Below, piece by piece: positions 1-13,200 of a DNA stretch of 64,000 bases. The notes under the pieces are model-generated. The model was not told where the DNA came from and ran no database searches. It saw only the letters and a list, made by a program, of their open reading frames with translations. The DNA comes from Trifolium pratense (lineage: Eukaryota > Streptophyta > Magnoliopsida > Fabales > Fabaceae): assembly GCF_020283565.1 (NCBI RefSeq), contig NC_060062.1:57868439-57932438 (forward strand). The letters are read 5' to 3'. Positions within the stretch are counted from its first letter, which is position 1. Each line of letters begins with the position of its first letter. Both the position numbers and the translations under genes were made by a program.

Positions 1-167
1 CCGTAAAAAAATTGAATTTTTGTCCTTTGTACTAAACCACAAGATAATTTTTTTGTTTCAAGTACAATTTATTGCAATTTATCTGATACTTTTTTTTTGC
101 GAATCAAACATAATAAGTTTAAGTTGAATAATAATATTTTTGGTAAAAAATGGTTGATGAATTGAAG

Positions 168-3100
168 GGATGGAAGATTCAAAGGAATTTGCGGTTGGTA
201 TATTTGATGCATTAGCTAGAAAGAATGAAAGAAAAGAAGTTAGCAAGATAACGAAAGAAGAACTGCGTGAGTTCTGGTTGCAAATTTCAAACCAGAGTTT
301 TGATGCACGTCTTCAAATTTTCTTTGACATGTAAGTAATCTGTCCCTTTCCATCATGTAATATCATCCATGTATTCTCTTTTTACAATCATTATCAAGAA
401 ACTAGAGAAACTACTTTAGTTGATAATTTTATAAAAATAGAGAATTATAATATTGAATATGTTTTATTGTTTAAACTTCCTTTTCAAATGTGAAACTTCA
501 TAGACAATTTCTATTTTATACTATTATAAAACAAAATAAATAGTAAAATATTTAATTAGATTTTTATTATTGATCAATATTTTCTTTTACAAAAAGTTAG
601 TCAAAATGAGTATCAACCAATGGAGAGACCTTCAGCATCTTGTTGGCTTTAGGGTAGGACTTAACCCATCCCACTATTGAGTCTAATAATAGTAGTAGGA
701 AGAAAATTGCTATTTGGGGTATCTTAAATAGTTACTCTTCGCCCCTCCTAAATTGATTAGAATTACCCCATGTTTTTTCTAGTAGTGTAAATTTTATGAG
801 TTTAAAGACTATGCATCGTGAGTGTAAATTAATTTTACACTGACAACCAATAAGAATGAAGCATTCTTTTACATCATATTAAGAAAGTGAGGTTTAGTAG
901 GGTGATGTGACGAAAAACATGGTTGATATTAGTTGACAGTATAAAATTATTTTACACTACCGGTGCATATTCCTTTTTCTCAAATTTTACTAGGAGAAAT
1001 CTTTCGATAGTACAAATCTTATGCGGAGATATTTTCTGGTAGTGTATTTTTTAGTGCGAGCATTTCGGAGAGACATCTTCTAATAGTGTATTCATCCTTA
1101 TAGGTGAGAGTTAAAAGAGCTCCCTCGCCACGAAAAACTCTATGTAGCGTTACATTACAACCCGTGCGGCAATGCATCACGGGTCTATTACTGGTGTATC
1201 AATGTAACTCTACTAGGCATGATTGTGAAATCATTGTTTAAATGTTAAATTAAAAAATTGTATTTGTTTCAGGGCAGACAGTAATGAAGATGGAAGGATT
1301 ACTAGGGAAGAAGTACAAGAGGTAAGATTTATTAACTTAATAATATATTGAACTTTTCTTATTTCTAATATGGTCCTCAAAACTCAAAAATAAAATAAAA
1401 AGTGGTCCTCTAAATATTAATATTATTTTGATGCTTCATTCTGTTTTCAATTTGAATCAACAGCTTATAATGTTAAGTGCTTCTGCAAACAACCTATCGA
1501 AGCTAAAAGAGCAAGCTGAAGGGTACGCTGCATTAATAATGGAAGAATTGGATCCTGAAAATCTTGGTTATATCGAGGTAACAACAGTGGGAAAAAGATA
1601 GTAGTAACTTGAAACATAGTAAAACCACTTTTTGTTTCATAAATGATATGAGCTGGATAATTTGATACTTAATGTTATGAAAAAGTTAAAAAAAAAACAA
1701 AATTACAAATTAGTTCTTTAAATTGAAAAGGGTCATTAATTGCTCCAATAGAAGTCATAGTAGCCAAGTCTTGTAAGGATAGTTCTTTATTGGAGGGGCC
1801 GGAATTTAAACTCCAAATTCTCCATGCTTATAGTATGTGAGTCTAGCCAGATCGTAGTATGACTCTGTTGAATGTAATTATAAGTGTTTGTGTCGCGTCA
1901 ATGTCTGACATCGACGCGTGTTTGACACCGGGACACGCCTAATTCGAGCAGCGTTTGTGTTTCATATAGTGATTCACTTTTTGTTAACATGTTTGTATAT
2001 CCAAAATTTTCATTAACCTTTCATTCCTTTCATTTTTTTCTCCATTTTTTCAGTTGTGGCAGCTAGAAATGTTACTACTAGAAAAAGACAGATACATGAC
2101 TTACAGTAGACAACACAGCAGTGCAAGTGTAAACTGGAGTCAAAATATGACAACTTTGAGACCCAAAAATAAAATCCAAAAAATCCTCAAAACACTTCAA
2201 TGTCTAGCATTAGAATATTGGAGAAGGGGTTGGATTTTGTTACTGTGGTTTTTTACCATTGCTTGTCTTTTTGTCTGGAAATTTTACCAATACAAAAACA
2301 GAACAAGTTTTGAAGTCATGAGTTATTGTTTACCAGTAGCTAAAGGTGCTGCAGAGACACTTAAGTTCAACATGGCTCTTATTCTTTTGCCGGTTTGTCG
2401 AAATACTTTGACTTGGCTTCGTTCGACAAAAGTTAGGAAAATTGTTCCCTTTGATGACAATATTAATTTCCATAAGGTAAGAGGTGAATTAACACCAAGT
2501 ATGATGTTTTATATGGTTAAGTTCATAATTGCTAGATTAATGTAAAGTATCGATAATGTTTGTCGTAAAAATCAGTTTTGTGAACTTGAATAAGATTAAG
2601 ATGATGTTAGTCTTAGAATAAGATTGCCCCCCTACCTAAAATGAATGTTCAAGTCTTATCGCATCTGTAGTGTGACACAAATGACCTAATAGTAGGTGGC
2701 CTAACAGATCTTGCGCAGACTCTAAATAGTCTGCATCATCATAGGTTTACCGGAAGGAAAAAAAAAAATCAAAGACAAGTGTATAATTTTTCGATTACCA
2801 TTGCGACCAAATTATTGCAAACCTAAATAGGGTCTATTAGTATTAACTTCTCTTTATAGATGTAATTTTTTTTCTGAATTGGATCATGTCGCTATCCATT
2901 TTCGCAGATGATTGCATTTGGCATAGTAGTGGGAATAGTTATTCATGCAGGAAATCATCTCGCATGCGATTTCCCTCTTCTCGTAAACACATCACCCGAA
3001 AAGTTCTCACTGATAGCTTCGGATTTCAACAACAAAAAACCCACGTACAAATCACTTTTGGTTAGCATTGAAGGCATAACAGGAATCACAATGGTTACTT

Positions 3101-6022
3101 TAATGATAATATCATTTACTCTAGCAACTAGCCAGTTCCGAAGAAATGCAGTAAATCTTCCTTCACCTCTCAACAGATTGACAGGCTTTAATGCTTTTTG
3201 GTACTCACACCATCTTCTTGGTATTGTCTATGTTCTTCTGTTCATCCACGGTTCGTTCCTCAATTTGACACATAAGTGGTACCAAAAAACGGTATGAACT
3301 TTGACCACAATTTTCATAGGTGTGAGAAAAGTGAATGTTGTTTAAAGTATACTAACGTTTTTTTTTTTTTTTTTCCTTTTTGATGATAGACATGGATGTA
3401 TATTTCTGTTCCGTTGTTGCTGTACATCGCTGAGCGTACTCTACGAACTCGAAGATCGCAACATTATGCAGTAAAAGTTCTGAAGGTATAAAAACAAATC
3501 TACATTCTATTGTTCCTCGGTAAAACTTGGAGTCATACGCGAGAATGATGTAACATGAGAATAACATTTTTTTTTTTTCATTTAAGTTTCCTAACTTTGA
3601 TCTAGCAGGTTTCAGTGCTACCAGGAAATGTATTTAGCTTAATCATGTCAAAACCTAATGGATTCAAGTACAAAAGCGGCCAATACATATTTTTACAATG
3701 CCCCAAAATCTCTCCCTTTGAGTGGTAAGCGGAGTTCTAAGCTCAATTCTATTCACAATTCATGATAAATACTACAGAACATGAAAATAACATTTTGAAT
3801 TTTTAGGCATCCATTCTCCATTACATCAGCACCAGGAGATGAGTACCTAAGTGTTCACATTCGTACGGTAGGTGACTGGACGCAAGAGTTTAAGCATCTT
3901 TTCACCGAAGATGACCAACTGCCTCCTGTTACTGGTCAAGCAACATTCCGCGAACTAATTCAAATGGATCAAAGAGGGTAAGTAAGTATAGGTCATATCA
4001 GAATTTCAAAAAATATTTATAACTGCGATTTAGGCCATTTATTCAAACTTTTTGATCTCTATGTGACTTTCTGATGACTTCGTCGCATATCAAATATTGC
4101 ATCGCGACTACAATTTAGAACTAATTTACTCATGTTTTTTAATGTTATTGAATTACACAATTGTAAATCAGTTAAACTGAAATTTTGTTACAGACAACCG
4201 AAGCTGTTTGTAGATGGACCATACGGAGCTCCAGCACAAGATTACCAAAATTTCGATGTATTGCTGCTCATAGGATTAGGAATCGGAGCAACTCCCTTCA
4301 TTAGTATTCTCCGAGATATTTTGAGTGACACAAGAACAATTGACGAACAAACGGTATAATCCATGCTTTCGCTTCATTTTCGATAATGTTGGTTCAAATT
4401 TACCATCAGTTATCAATTTTAACAAGTCTGAGTAATGCAGGACTCAAACACAGAAACAACAAAATCAGATGAGAGCTTCAACAGTTTCACATCTTCGAAT
4501 GTGACGCCGGGAAGAAATAAGAGATCACAAAGGATTACAAATGCTTACTTCTATTGGGTTACTAGAGAACCTGGCTCTTTTGAATGGTTTAAAGGAGTAA
4601 TGGATGAAGTTGCAGAAATGGACCACAAAGTAATATTTTAAGTTTTCACCTACTTAGGAATATCATATATCATATATACTATAACAATGAATGCTAAATT
4701 GCTGTTTTGACCCCTAACTTTCACAACAACACTTTTAGCCTTATAACTTTAGCCCATTTTGCAAAAAGCTGACCCATCCCTGCTTTTGACCAAGTCAACG
4801 CATACGTGAACATTGATTCACATGTCACGTGCAAGTCAATGCACACGTTAATAGTAACTCACATAACATGCTGAAATGACATGTTAGTCACTCTGAATGT
4901 TAAAAAAATAATATTGCAATGTGATATCATATTAACATATAATTAGATCTATGCATAAAAAACGTAATACCATCTTTACAAAATTATTCATATGAAAAAA
5001 TATTAGTCTAATATATCATAAACCTGCTTAACAACTATTCTGAACCATTTGTTAGGGTCTAATTGAACTACACAACTATCTTACAAGTGTGTATGAAGAA
5101 GGTGATGCAAGATCAACCTTGATCACAATGATTCAAGCATTAAACCATGCCAAACATGGTGTTGACATTCTATCAGGCACTAGAGTGAGATCTTCAATAC
5201 TTTAAGAACTATTATTAGTTTCAATTCAAAGTGATCTAATCTCAAGCATGAACATCATCATTTTCATTGTTTTTCTATTGCAGGTGAGGACACACTTTGC
5301 TAGGCCTGATTGGAAAGAAGTTTTCACAAAGATAGCTTCAAAACACCCGAATTCGACAGTAGGTAAATAACCTGCTAAAAGTGCTGCACTATTTCTCTAA
5401 AACTGTAATATTGCACTTGCAATTGTGATTGCAAAACTACAATTAAGAGGAGATTAAGTTGGTGATAGCAAGATTAATGTACGGATCCAGATTCAGTGCA
5501 GTCACGGATCTATGATTGTTTGATCTATACAGATCTGCTACCGTTCAGAATTTACTGTAATTTTGTTATTTTTGTAGAAAATCAAAATATACTTTACTAT
5601 GAATTGTCTGATCGAGATCGGACTGTCAAAGATCCGTGACCAATGCCAAACATGGTGTCCTGACTGCATTGAATCCGTAAACTATGATGCACTAAATGAC
5701 ATTGACATGGACAGTGGTAAAAATTTGAAAAAATGAAATCATTGAAAGTATAATCACATTTGTCCGTGTCATGTAGCATCGACACATGTAGAACACCGGA
5801 CACACCTTCTGTGTTGGTGCTACAGAGTACAGAGTTTGTAAACCTCAATTTAATCTTGGTTTAATAATATTAGTAAGGTTTTAACAAGCAAATGATGCCA
5901 TAATACTTGCAGGTGTGTTCTATTGTGGGATGCCAATGCTAGCAAAGGAGCTAAAGAAGCTATCACTTGAACTCAGCCATAAGACAACCACACGATTCGA
6001 ATTTCATAAGGAGTACTTCTGA
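168..6022 (+). CDS. RBOH: Respiratory burst oxidase homolog (NADPH oxidase), RbohE-like, 5' partial
   Basis: Plasma-membrane NADPH oxidase that passes electrons from cytosolic NADPH through FAD and two hemes to apoplastic oxygen, making superoxide. Thirteen visible exons have GT/AG borders and matching phases: 168-330, 1273-1321, 1464-1577, 2054-2476, 2908-3291, 3390-3485, 3609-3724, 3807-3977, 4194-4353, 4441-4629, 5056-5184, 5284-5362, 5913-6022. They encode about 726 residues and end in ...HKEYF. Full RBOHs are usually 850-950 aa, so the N-terminal 150-200 residues lie left of the window. Visible in order: EF-hand loop [12 protein letters not shown], a weaker second EF-hand ([11 protein letters not shown]), a membrane segment ([14 protein letters not shown]), heme-region histidines ([28 protein letters not shown]), FAD motif HPFSITSAP, and NADPH motifs [10 protein letters not shown] and GLGIGATPF. 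The sequence resembles Arabidopsis RbohE most; the paralogue call is from memory. No stop or frameshift is seen. The acceptor of the first visible exon is the least certain border. Confidence 0.93.
811..968. mobile_element. Small MITE-like inverted repeat in an RBOH intron
   Basis: The ends form an imperfect terminal inverted repeat of about 40 bp. The left end starts ATGCATCGTGAGTGTAAATT; the right end, reverse-complemented, starts ATGCACCGGTAGTGTAAAAT. The element is about 158 bp, has no coding capacity and lies in the intron between the first two visible exons. No clear TSD was found, so the superfamily is open. Confidence 0.55.
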
Positions 6023-6252
6023 AAATTAAAATGCTTGTGTTTATTCTTTTGTAACTACCAATTAAATAATTCAAAAGGGAATTGTGAAATATTTGGGTCA
6101 TCATAGTAGGGAAATTACATGTAATTTTAGTATGTAGAACACAAATACAATTTAAAGAACCAATTCTAATAACAGATAAATGTATACAAAGATTTAAGTG
6201 TCTAGCAAACACCCTTCATGATTGTTATACACAGCCCAACTTTTCAAGTAGA

Positions 6253-6257
6253 TTAGT
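6253..6257. repeat. Target-site duplication TTAGT (left) of the LTR element
   Basis: TTAGT at 6253-6257 is repeated exactly at 9037-9041, flanking the two LTRs. A 5-bp duplication is typical of LTR-retrotransposon integration. Confidence 0.9.
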
Positions 6258-6440
6258 TGTTGAGCTATATAGAGTTCGACCCATTATCTAGTTAGTATAG
6301 ATCCATTAGCTAGTTAGTATATAAGATAGAAGTTGCACTCATTTATACTTTGACACATTCATTTGTATCAATTTTATTAGTTTCATTACAGATTTCTCAA
6401 ACTTTTCTCTTCTTTTACTTTGATATCATGAATCTTAACA
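6258..6440 (+). repeat. 5' LTR of the LARD-like element
   Basis: 183 bp with TG...CA ends, identical to the copy at 8854-9036 except for one T/C difference. Confidence 0.92.
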
Positions 6441-6453
6441 TGGTATCAGAGCC
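6441..6453 (+). other. tRNA(iMet) primer-binding site
   Basis: TGGTATCAGAGCC directly abuts the 5' LTR. This is the usual initiator-methionine tRNA priming site of plant LTR elements. Confidence 0.88.
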
Positions 6454-8853
6454 ATAATTCCGCTGCAATTTTCCCGAGAAAATTCAACTCTCGGATTTTA
6501 TTTTTCCTTCCATTCTCACTTTTCATTTTCCAGTTTCGATTTTCTTCTCTGTCCATGGTTCTTAATTCCTTTCAGAATATTCTTCAATCTTGATTCAATT
6601 TTCAGTTTTCGATTTTAGTTCTTTTCTCATTTCCCGTTTCAATTTGGTTTTGCGTTTTTCGTGATTCCAATTCATGTTCTTGATCTGACTTCTTGATTTC
6701 TCTTCTTTTTGATTCTTGTTCCGTGTTTGATTGCGATTTTGTTTTATTCGCAATTTTAATTCATCATTTTCCCCAAATTCTAGGGTTTGAGACTTCATTT
6801 TGATTGAATTTCAGTTGATTTCCATTTTCGCTTTCGATCGCATATCATCTGCACTCTGTTTCTGGTGCTGTGTTATTTTCGATAATGATTCAAGGAGACG
6901 AAGATGAGAATCTCAATTTCGATGATTCTTTGTATATTTCTTCGTTAAAAACTTGTGGCAGTTCGTTATTTCATTATGTTACTTTGATTCTTTGAGTTCA
7001 CCGGCATTGGCGGCAGTTATTGGTGAGATTGCGGTTCTTTTCGATCTTGTGGTGGATATGATTTGACGATTCTTGAGTTTCGGATTCATTGTGAGTGGTG
7101 TTATTGTCACCATTGAAGATACTGATTGCAGAATTGAATTTTGCTCTCTTCAATCCTTGAGGTTTGTCTACATTGTTCATCAAATTCTGTTGAAGGTTAG
7201 GCTATTTGATTTGTCGGTTTGGTGGTGTATCTTTCGATTCTTGAAGTTTTGCCGAAGATTCAGTTTTGATTCTTTCAATGGATGATGATTTGATAGTTTG
7301 ATTCTTTGATTTTGCTACTCGTATGTGATTAGTGGTCTTCATCTTGAAGCATTGTGATACAATTTGTCATTGATTTTTTTTAAGCTCTAATGAAGTTAGA
7401 GACAAATATGCATCAGAGGCTGGTTTTTTGATCAATTTTAGCTTACTTTTGATCAGAGATTCATTGGCTTTGAATGTTCTTTTAAGTATAGTTCCAGCTG
7501 CTTATTGAAGATTGGTTTTGGAATTAGTTGTGATTTTCTACATCACTGGTATTTTGGATGCACAATTGTGTGCTTCGGAAGCTTGGCATTAGTAATTGTT
7601 CTGATTTTGACGTGCTCTAACAGTTACTATTAATTGATCAATGATTTCCTGCAAATTGTCAATTCTGTGAAGTTTTATCCAAGACTGGTTCAGATTAAAT
7701 GATATAGAGTTAGTTGTTGTGATATGGAAATTCAAGTTGGAAGTTCATTGTTACCAAGTTTACTATTAATCTGGTTACTAAAATGCATCTTCTCCAAAAG
7801 TTGTCATCTGAATTTTATGCCAAGCTACATATGTTGAGAAGGGTTTATAGAGATTTGGTACAGTAATATTGTTCTACTTGAGCACTTGAAAAGTTTGGAT
7901 TGGAATTTGGCTGCTGGTTCTACCTGTACTTTGGATTATGGCTTGGAAGCTATTAAATTGGTTCAAGTATTTAGGTCTGTTATGGTTATCCAATTTGGAG
8001 TCTAAAGGTTCAAGTCTAGTAGCAGCTTGGTTGCTTGTCCTCAGTTTTATGCATTTGGCTTATGCTTGCTGATAGTTTGAAATTTGAAGATTGGAGACAT
8101 TTTTTGATTTGGCTTATGCTTAGCTTATCTCCTCTTTCATAGTCCCATATTAGTGGTTTCTTGTCCTGTTTGGTACCTCACTGCTTCTGTTTTGCTTCCT
8201 ACAAGTGTTGGAGTTTAGTCTTATTTGAATGCCCTTTGTGGTTGCCGCTAGTTTTTCTCGTATTGTGAAGATTCAAGACCGGTTTTGAACTCTTTAATCT
8301 ACTCTTTGTTGCCCTGTTTTAGGCAGGTACTTAGCCATATTGGCTTTGTTGCTTTTATGCTTTCTCTTGAGCAGCTTGAATTTGCTTGCTTTGTCAAGTG
8401 GTTATTTGGTTTTCTTTTTGATGTGCTATCTCATCTTGAGCACAACATTGGTATTGATGCTTTACTCTCTAGCCATCAACCATGCTACTTGATCTTTCTC
8501 CTTGATTTGTTGGTCCTTAGATGAGCTAATTACCTTTAGCACGACTTGAGTATTGATGCTTCACTTTGTAGACATCAGACCCTTTTGATATTCTCTTTTT
8601 TGCTTCTATCTTGAGTGATTGAGTGCTCTTGATGGTTAAGCCTTGTGCTTTAATTGGCTTTGTTGATTTGCTTCTACCCTTAGTTGGCTTTGATGGATTG
8701 TGTTTCTTCCTTATGGTGGTTAAGCACTACTAGTTGTTGTTTTCTAGCCGATGTATTATGGCAAATTTCATTGTATTTTCTTTATATTGATGTACCTTTG
8801 TATTAGTGATCCCAAGCTGGAAGTGTTGTGACACTTTCCAGCTTGCGGGAGGC

Positions 8854-9036
8854 TGTTGAGCTATATAGAGTTCGACCCATTATCTAGTTAGTATAGATCC
8901 ATTAGCTAGTTAGTATATAAGATAGAAGTTGCACTCATTTATACTTTGACACATTCATTTGTATCAATTCTATTAGTTTCATTACAGATTTCTCAAACTT
9001 TTCTCTTCTTTTACTTTGATATCATGAATCTTAACA
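8854..9036 (+). repeat. 3' LTR of the LARD-like element
   Basis: 183 bp copy of 6258-6440 with one difference; followed by the TTAGT target duplication at 9037-9041. Confidence 0.92.
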
Positions 9037-9041
9037 TTAGT

Positions 9042-9920
9042 GATAAAAAAATTTATTTTTAAGATGAATAAGTGAGAGTACTAAGATTTAAACCTCAATT
9101 TCTGCATAATATATGCAATATTCCTACCAACCGAACTATGTTCAACGAGACGTAAATTTTGAATACATGCTTATTTGACCCGAAGCTTATGTAATCCTAT
9201 CGTTTTAGAGACTAATTAATATGCACTTTTAATTTAAAACTTTTTTTCACATCATAGTGTGACTTTTATAAATTTGTTCTTAAAATAGTGATATTATTTA
9301 GTCATTTTTTTCTTAAGTGTGTGCCTAATTACTTTTTTCTTGGACTTATACCAAATAAGTACTATTTCTCGTAGTTAAAGAACAAAAATAGCTATTTTTA
9401 AATTTGAAGAGCCAAAATTGCCAGATCTTAAAATTCCAGGGCTAAAATTGCAATTAAGCTAAAACTTATTCATATTGATTTCTGCTCGCGCCACACATTC
9501 TCAGCTTATTCTCTCTCCCGCTCTCACACACTATTTACAATCCCATTATCTTCTTTACTCCGCGGTCAACCGTCGGTTATATGCCGTCGTTGTTCCAGGT
9601 TGCTCCGCCGTTTTCGGTCCGGTAAGCCTGCTTTTGCGTTTTTTTCTCCTGCGTGTAAATTCATGTCTTAATTTCAATGATTCATTCCCTTCAAAATATG
9701 TTTTCAAAATATGATTCAATGAATTTTGATCATCCATGTTGTTACGGAAAAACAAATTAGGGTTTTTAAATCTGAATGCGTATCATATTCCTTGCATCGT
9801 TGATTTATTTCTAATTTTCTATCAATTCTATTATGCATGTTAGGGTGGGAGGTTTGGTGTGTTATTAAGATTTTGGAATCCCCTTTCAAGAAATTTGCAA
9901 AATCTAACTTAGTAGACATT
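9042..9920. other. Intergenic stretch, no gene recognised
   Basis: AT-rich sequence without a credible coding frame. Between about 9480 and 9620 it becomes C/T-rich and contains AGGTTGCTCCGCCG followed by a possible splice donor (GGTAAGCC). This might be a leader exon of an unrecognised transcript, but nothing coding follows. Confidence 0.4.
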
Positions 9921-9925
9921 GTTTG

Positions 9926-10278
9926 TGTTAGAAGTCTCACATTGGCTAGAGATATGACATAGATAGCCTTTATAAGTGTAGTGCAAACCTCAACTCTCAA
10001 GCTAGCTTTTGTGGTTGAGTATAGGCCTCTCAAATTCTAATATGGTATCAGAGCTTATCCTAGATCCATTTGTTGTTTGTTGTGGAGACCTCCCATATTT
10101 GGGCCACTCGTTGTTGTTGATCCCACGTTCCAGCTTGTTCAGTTCTGGACGTGAGGGGGTGTGTTAGAAGTCCCGCATTGGCTAGAGATATGACATAGAT
10201 AGCCTTTATAAGTGTGGTGCAAACCTCAACTCTCAAGCTAGCTTTTGTGGTTGAGTATAGGCCTCTCAAATTCTAATA
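9926..10278 (+). mobile_element. TRIM (terminal-repeat retrotransposon in miniature)
   Basis: Two 117-bp direct repeats (9926-10042 and 10162-10278) begin TGTTAGAAGTC and end TTCTAATA. The left one is followed by the primer-binding site TGGTATCAGAGC (10043). The right one is preceded by a purine-rich GTGAGGGGGTG. The interior is only about 119 bp and non-coding. Flanks GTTTG (9921-9925) and GTTTA (10279-10283) are a 4/5-matching target duplication. The LTRs differ at very few sites (for example CTCACATT against CCCGCATT). The reading frames starting MRGLYSTTKAS on the other strand are just the LTR itself. Confidence 0.88.
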
Positions 10279-10283
10279 GTTTA

Positions 10284-13200
10284 TTTGGATAAACAACTTA
10301 TTTGCAGATTATAGGACAAATGCTTAAGTAATAAAAAAAAGTTAAATTGATGTTGTATAAGCTATAAGCTATTTTCATAAGCTATTTTGGATAACTTATG
10401 AAAACAAGCTGAAAACAAGTTATGAACAATGTCATAAGTTGTTCTCTTAAGTTCTCCCAAACAGTTTTACAAAATGTTATGTCAATAGATAAACTCAAAT
10501 AAGGCAATCCAAACTTATGTTTCAGATGATAAGCATTACAGGAACACATCACAATGCTCTCTATCTACTTATGCATAATGTCAAATTTCCACCACCCTGG
10601 GGACATGAATCTGGTTTAAGAAGCAGGGATTTTCTGTGGTGGAAAGGTTTATCAGTAAGGAGTTATTCACGGTCTTGAAAAATTGCATGTAGGTCTAACA
10701 CTCGGTCTATATTCAATTTCTGGTATGACATAGTGATGCAGCAGAGTTCAAATCAACATGGGTCAGTATGTGCTAATTTTTGTGGCATTGAATGCATGTA
10801 AATGGAATGTTAGAGAATACTAAAATTGTGTGTGTATCTTTGATCATAAAAGGGGCATTCATTGTGAATTTTTGGATTTTAATCTCGTTTCTTAAGCTGG
10901 GAGGGAGTTTCATGTTGTATCATGGAGGTACTGAATGAGAGAGTTTTTGTAGACTTTGTTGTTTTGTGCCGAAACTCTTTCTGCACATCTTGTGCTATTG
11001 AGGTTATTTATATATTAATGATAAATGTATTTTCCATTGCAGAAAAAACAATGTTCTCTATCCACTAATTGGAGCAGTATACATTGATTTTCAATTAGGT
11101 TAAGAAGATTGCAAAACTAGTTTCCGGTTGCAACAAATGTTGTATATACATTGTTTAATACGTATCTAGTTTCTGGTTGCAACAAATGTTGTATGGTGAG
11201 GACATGCTCTGTACATTTCCCCTCTCATTGATTGGTTTCTTACTTGATTCAAACTTGTCATAGTCATATGTTGTTGCTTCTTTCCTCGACATTTAGTATT
11301 TGTGTGCAATTACATCTTGTTATGACTTAATAGACTTAGATTGTCTTGCAGCAGATTTTTCGATGTTCTGCTCTGATGAAGGCATTCCTTTCCATAATTC
11401 ATATCGCTCATTTGTTTTGTTTTAAATTGCAGAAAATTCTTACTCTTTTGCTATAATAATAATGCAATAATTTGACTTCTTTTGTCAGCAACTAGTGAGA
11501 ATTGATGTGTAGAGCCAAGCCAGTATGCACTTGAAATCGTGATTTTTTTCACTTGTTTAATTTATTTATATTTTTAACATGTAGATACTATATTATATAT
11601 GTTTAATAAAAATCATGTCACTTGTTTAATTTATTTATATTTTTAACTTGTAGATATTTAATGATCAATCACCATACGAGACAGATGCAATTGAAAGCAG
11701 ACATTGAAGGTGCAACGATAAAATGAGTCCGGTTCTTTTTGCAAATGGTTGAGGTGCAACAAAAGCAGACATTACAGTTAGCCCGCAACAATAAAATGAA
11801 GAGAAAGATTCAGGTACAACAAAACAACGGCAATTAAGAAAAGCCTATAGATAAATTTACTTATTTTTTTATATTGTTTTATATAGTTATATATATGTGC
11901 GCTTCTATATACATTGTTTAATATATATAGCATAATTTGCTATCTAAAATTTGAATTTCTGGGCACATATGGTGCCAATTGTTGTCAAAATTGGATATTT
12001 CTGGGTAGGAATAACATAAGCAAACAATGTCCACTTTCAAAGCCCATGCAGTCTTAACAATGGTTGTAAAACCGGTTTAAAATGTGGCTTTTGACACCGA
12101 TTTTAAAATCGGTGTAAAAGATAAGATCCATAGTTACCACTCTAGAAGCTTATACACTGGTATCAAAATCAGTGTTAATTGGCCAAAATAACTGGTGTTA
12201 AATCTCCTTTCTCCAATATTGCTGATATAAGTAATATTTCAAACTTATTTTTTCCTCCAAATAATTGTTGGTGTCCTCAACTCTATTCTTGGAAAATATA
12301 TAGTTTGATGGATAGTGGTAACACAATGTTTTGACAATTACAATGTTGAATTTGACATTTATCATACCTTGTGTTTGAATGCCTTCTTACAAATCATTGT
12401 TCGGAGCATTCTCCTTTCTCAATAACTTTGTTGATGAAATTTGATCCCCATACTTTTATAATGTCCACATTTCCCTTAACCTTTAACTCAATGTTGTTGG
12501 CGTTTCTTGGTTCCTCTACTTTCTTTCGTCTCCTTATTTTTGCATAGGCTTTCTTCTCCTCTAATTGTATCTTGAAGAGCTTCTTAGTGATCTCATACTA
12601 ATTGTGCTTTTCTTCCTAAACTTGTAACGATCATTGAAGTTGTTTTATCATCAGTCTCCAATTTTGTTTTAAATAATCATCACAACAATATGCTTGAGTT
12701 TTGGTTTCAACGACGAATAATTTTTTATAATCCCTACTTCTTCCAACTTCTCACAATTTCTACTCTAATTGGCTTGGATTCTTGATAAATAATTAGTAAT
12801 AGACTCACATTTGTTCATATACTTCTTCCACCTTGTAATGTTTGGTAGATGACGAAAAGAGCTTTATGTTTTATTTTCTTGAATCCTTCAAACTATCCAT
12901 TTTCTTTTTCTTAGCAGTAGCTCAGTGTAGTCTTTCTAAACAATTTTCTAGACATCATGTACTCCTACGAAAGTCTTTATTTTAATACTTAAATTATTGT
13001 GAGTTACTTTCTTAGTTGTTGAACTTGAAAGGATGCATACCATTTTCAGTCATAAACCCAAGCTTTAATACCCTTTTATTAGAAGGAGGCCTTAGAAAAC
13101 TTTTGGGAGGAAGGAAAATAAGTGGATAATTTAGTAAAAAAATCCTTCTATTGGTTCATGAAAAGCTATAATTTTTTGACTTGTTCTTACAAGTGAGAAC

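Larger units (their letters stand above)
6258..9036 (+). mobile_element. Non-autonomous LTR retrotransposon (LARD-like), very young
   Basis: Two direct repeats of 183 bp (6258-6440 and 8854-9036) start TGTTGAGC and end CTTAACA. They differ at one site only (ATTTTATTAG against ATTCTATTAG). The 5' LTR is followed at once by TGGTATCAGAGCC, a primer-binding site complementary to initiator-methionine tRNA. The 3' LTR is preceded by the purine-rich GCGGGAGGC. Flanking TTAGT repeats complete the structure. The 2.4-kb interior (6441-8853) is T-rich and has no frame longer than about 80 codons and no gag or pol similarity, so the element must have moved using proteins from another element. It lies 236 bp beyond the RBOH stop codon, in the same orientation. 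Confidence 0.93.

Noticed and set aside
9716..10269. Two frames starting MRGLYSTTKASLRVEV
   Set aside because: Both are the antisense translation of the two TRIM LTR copies.
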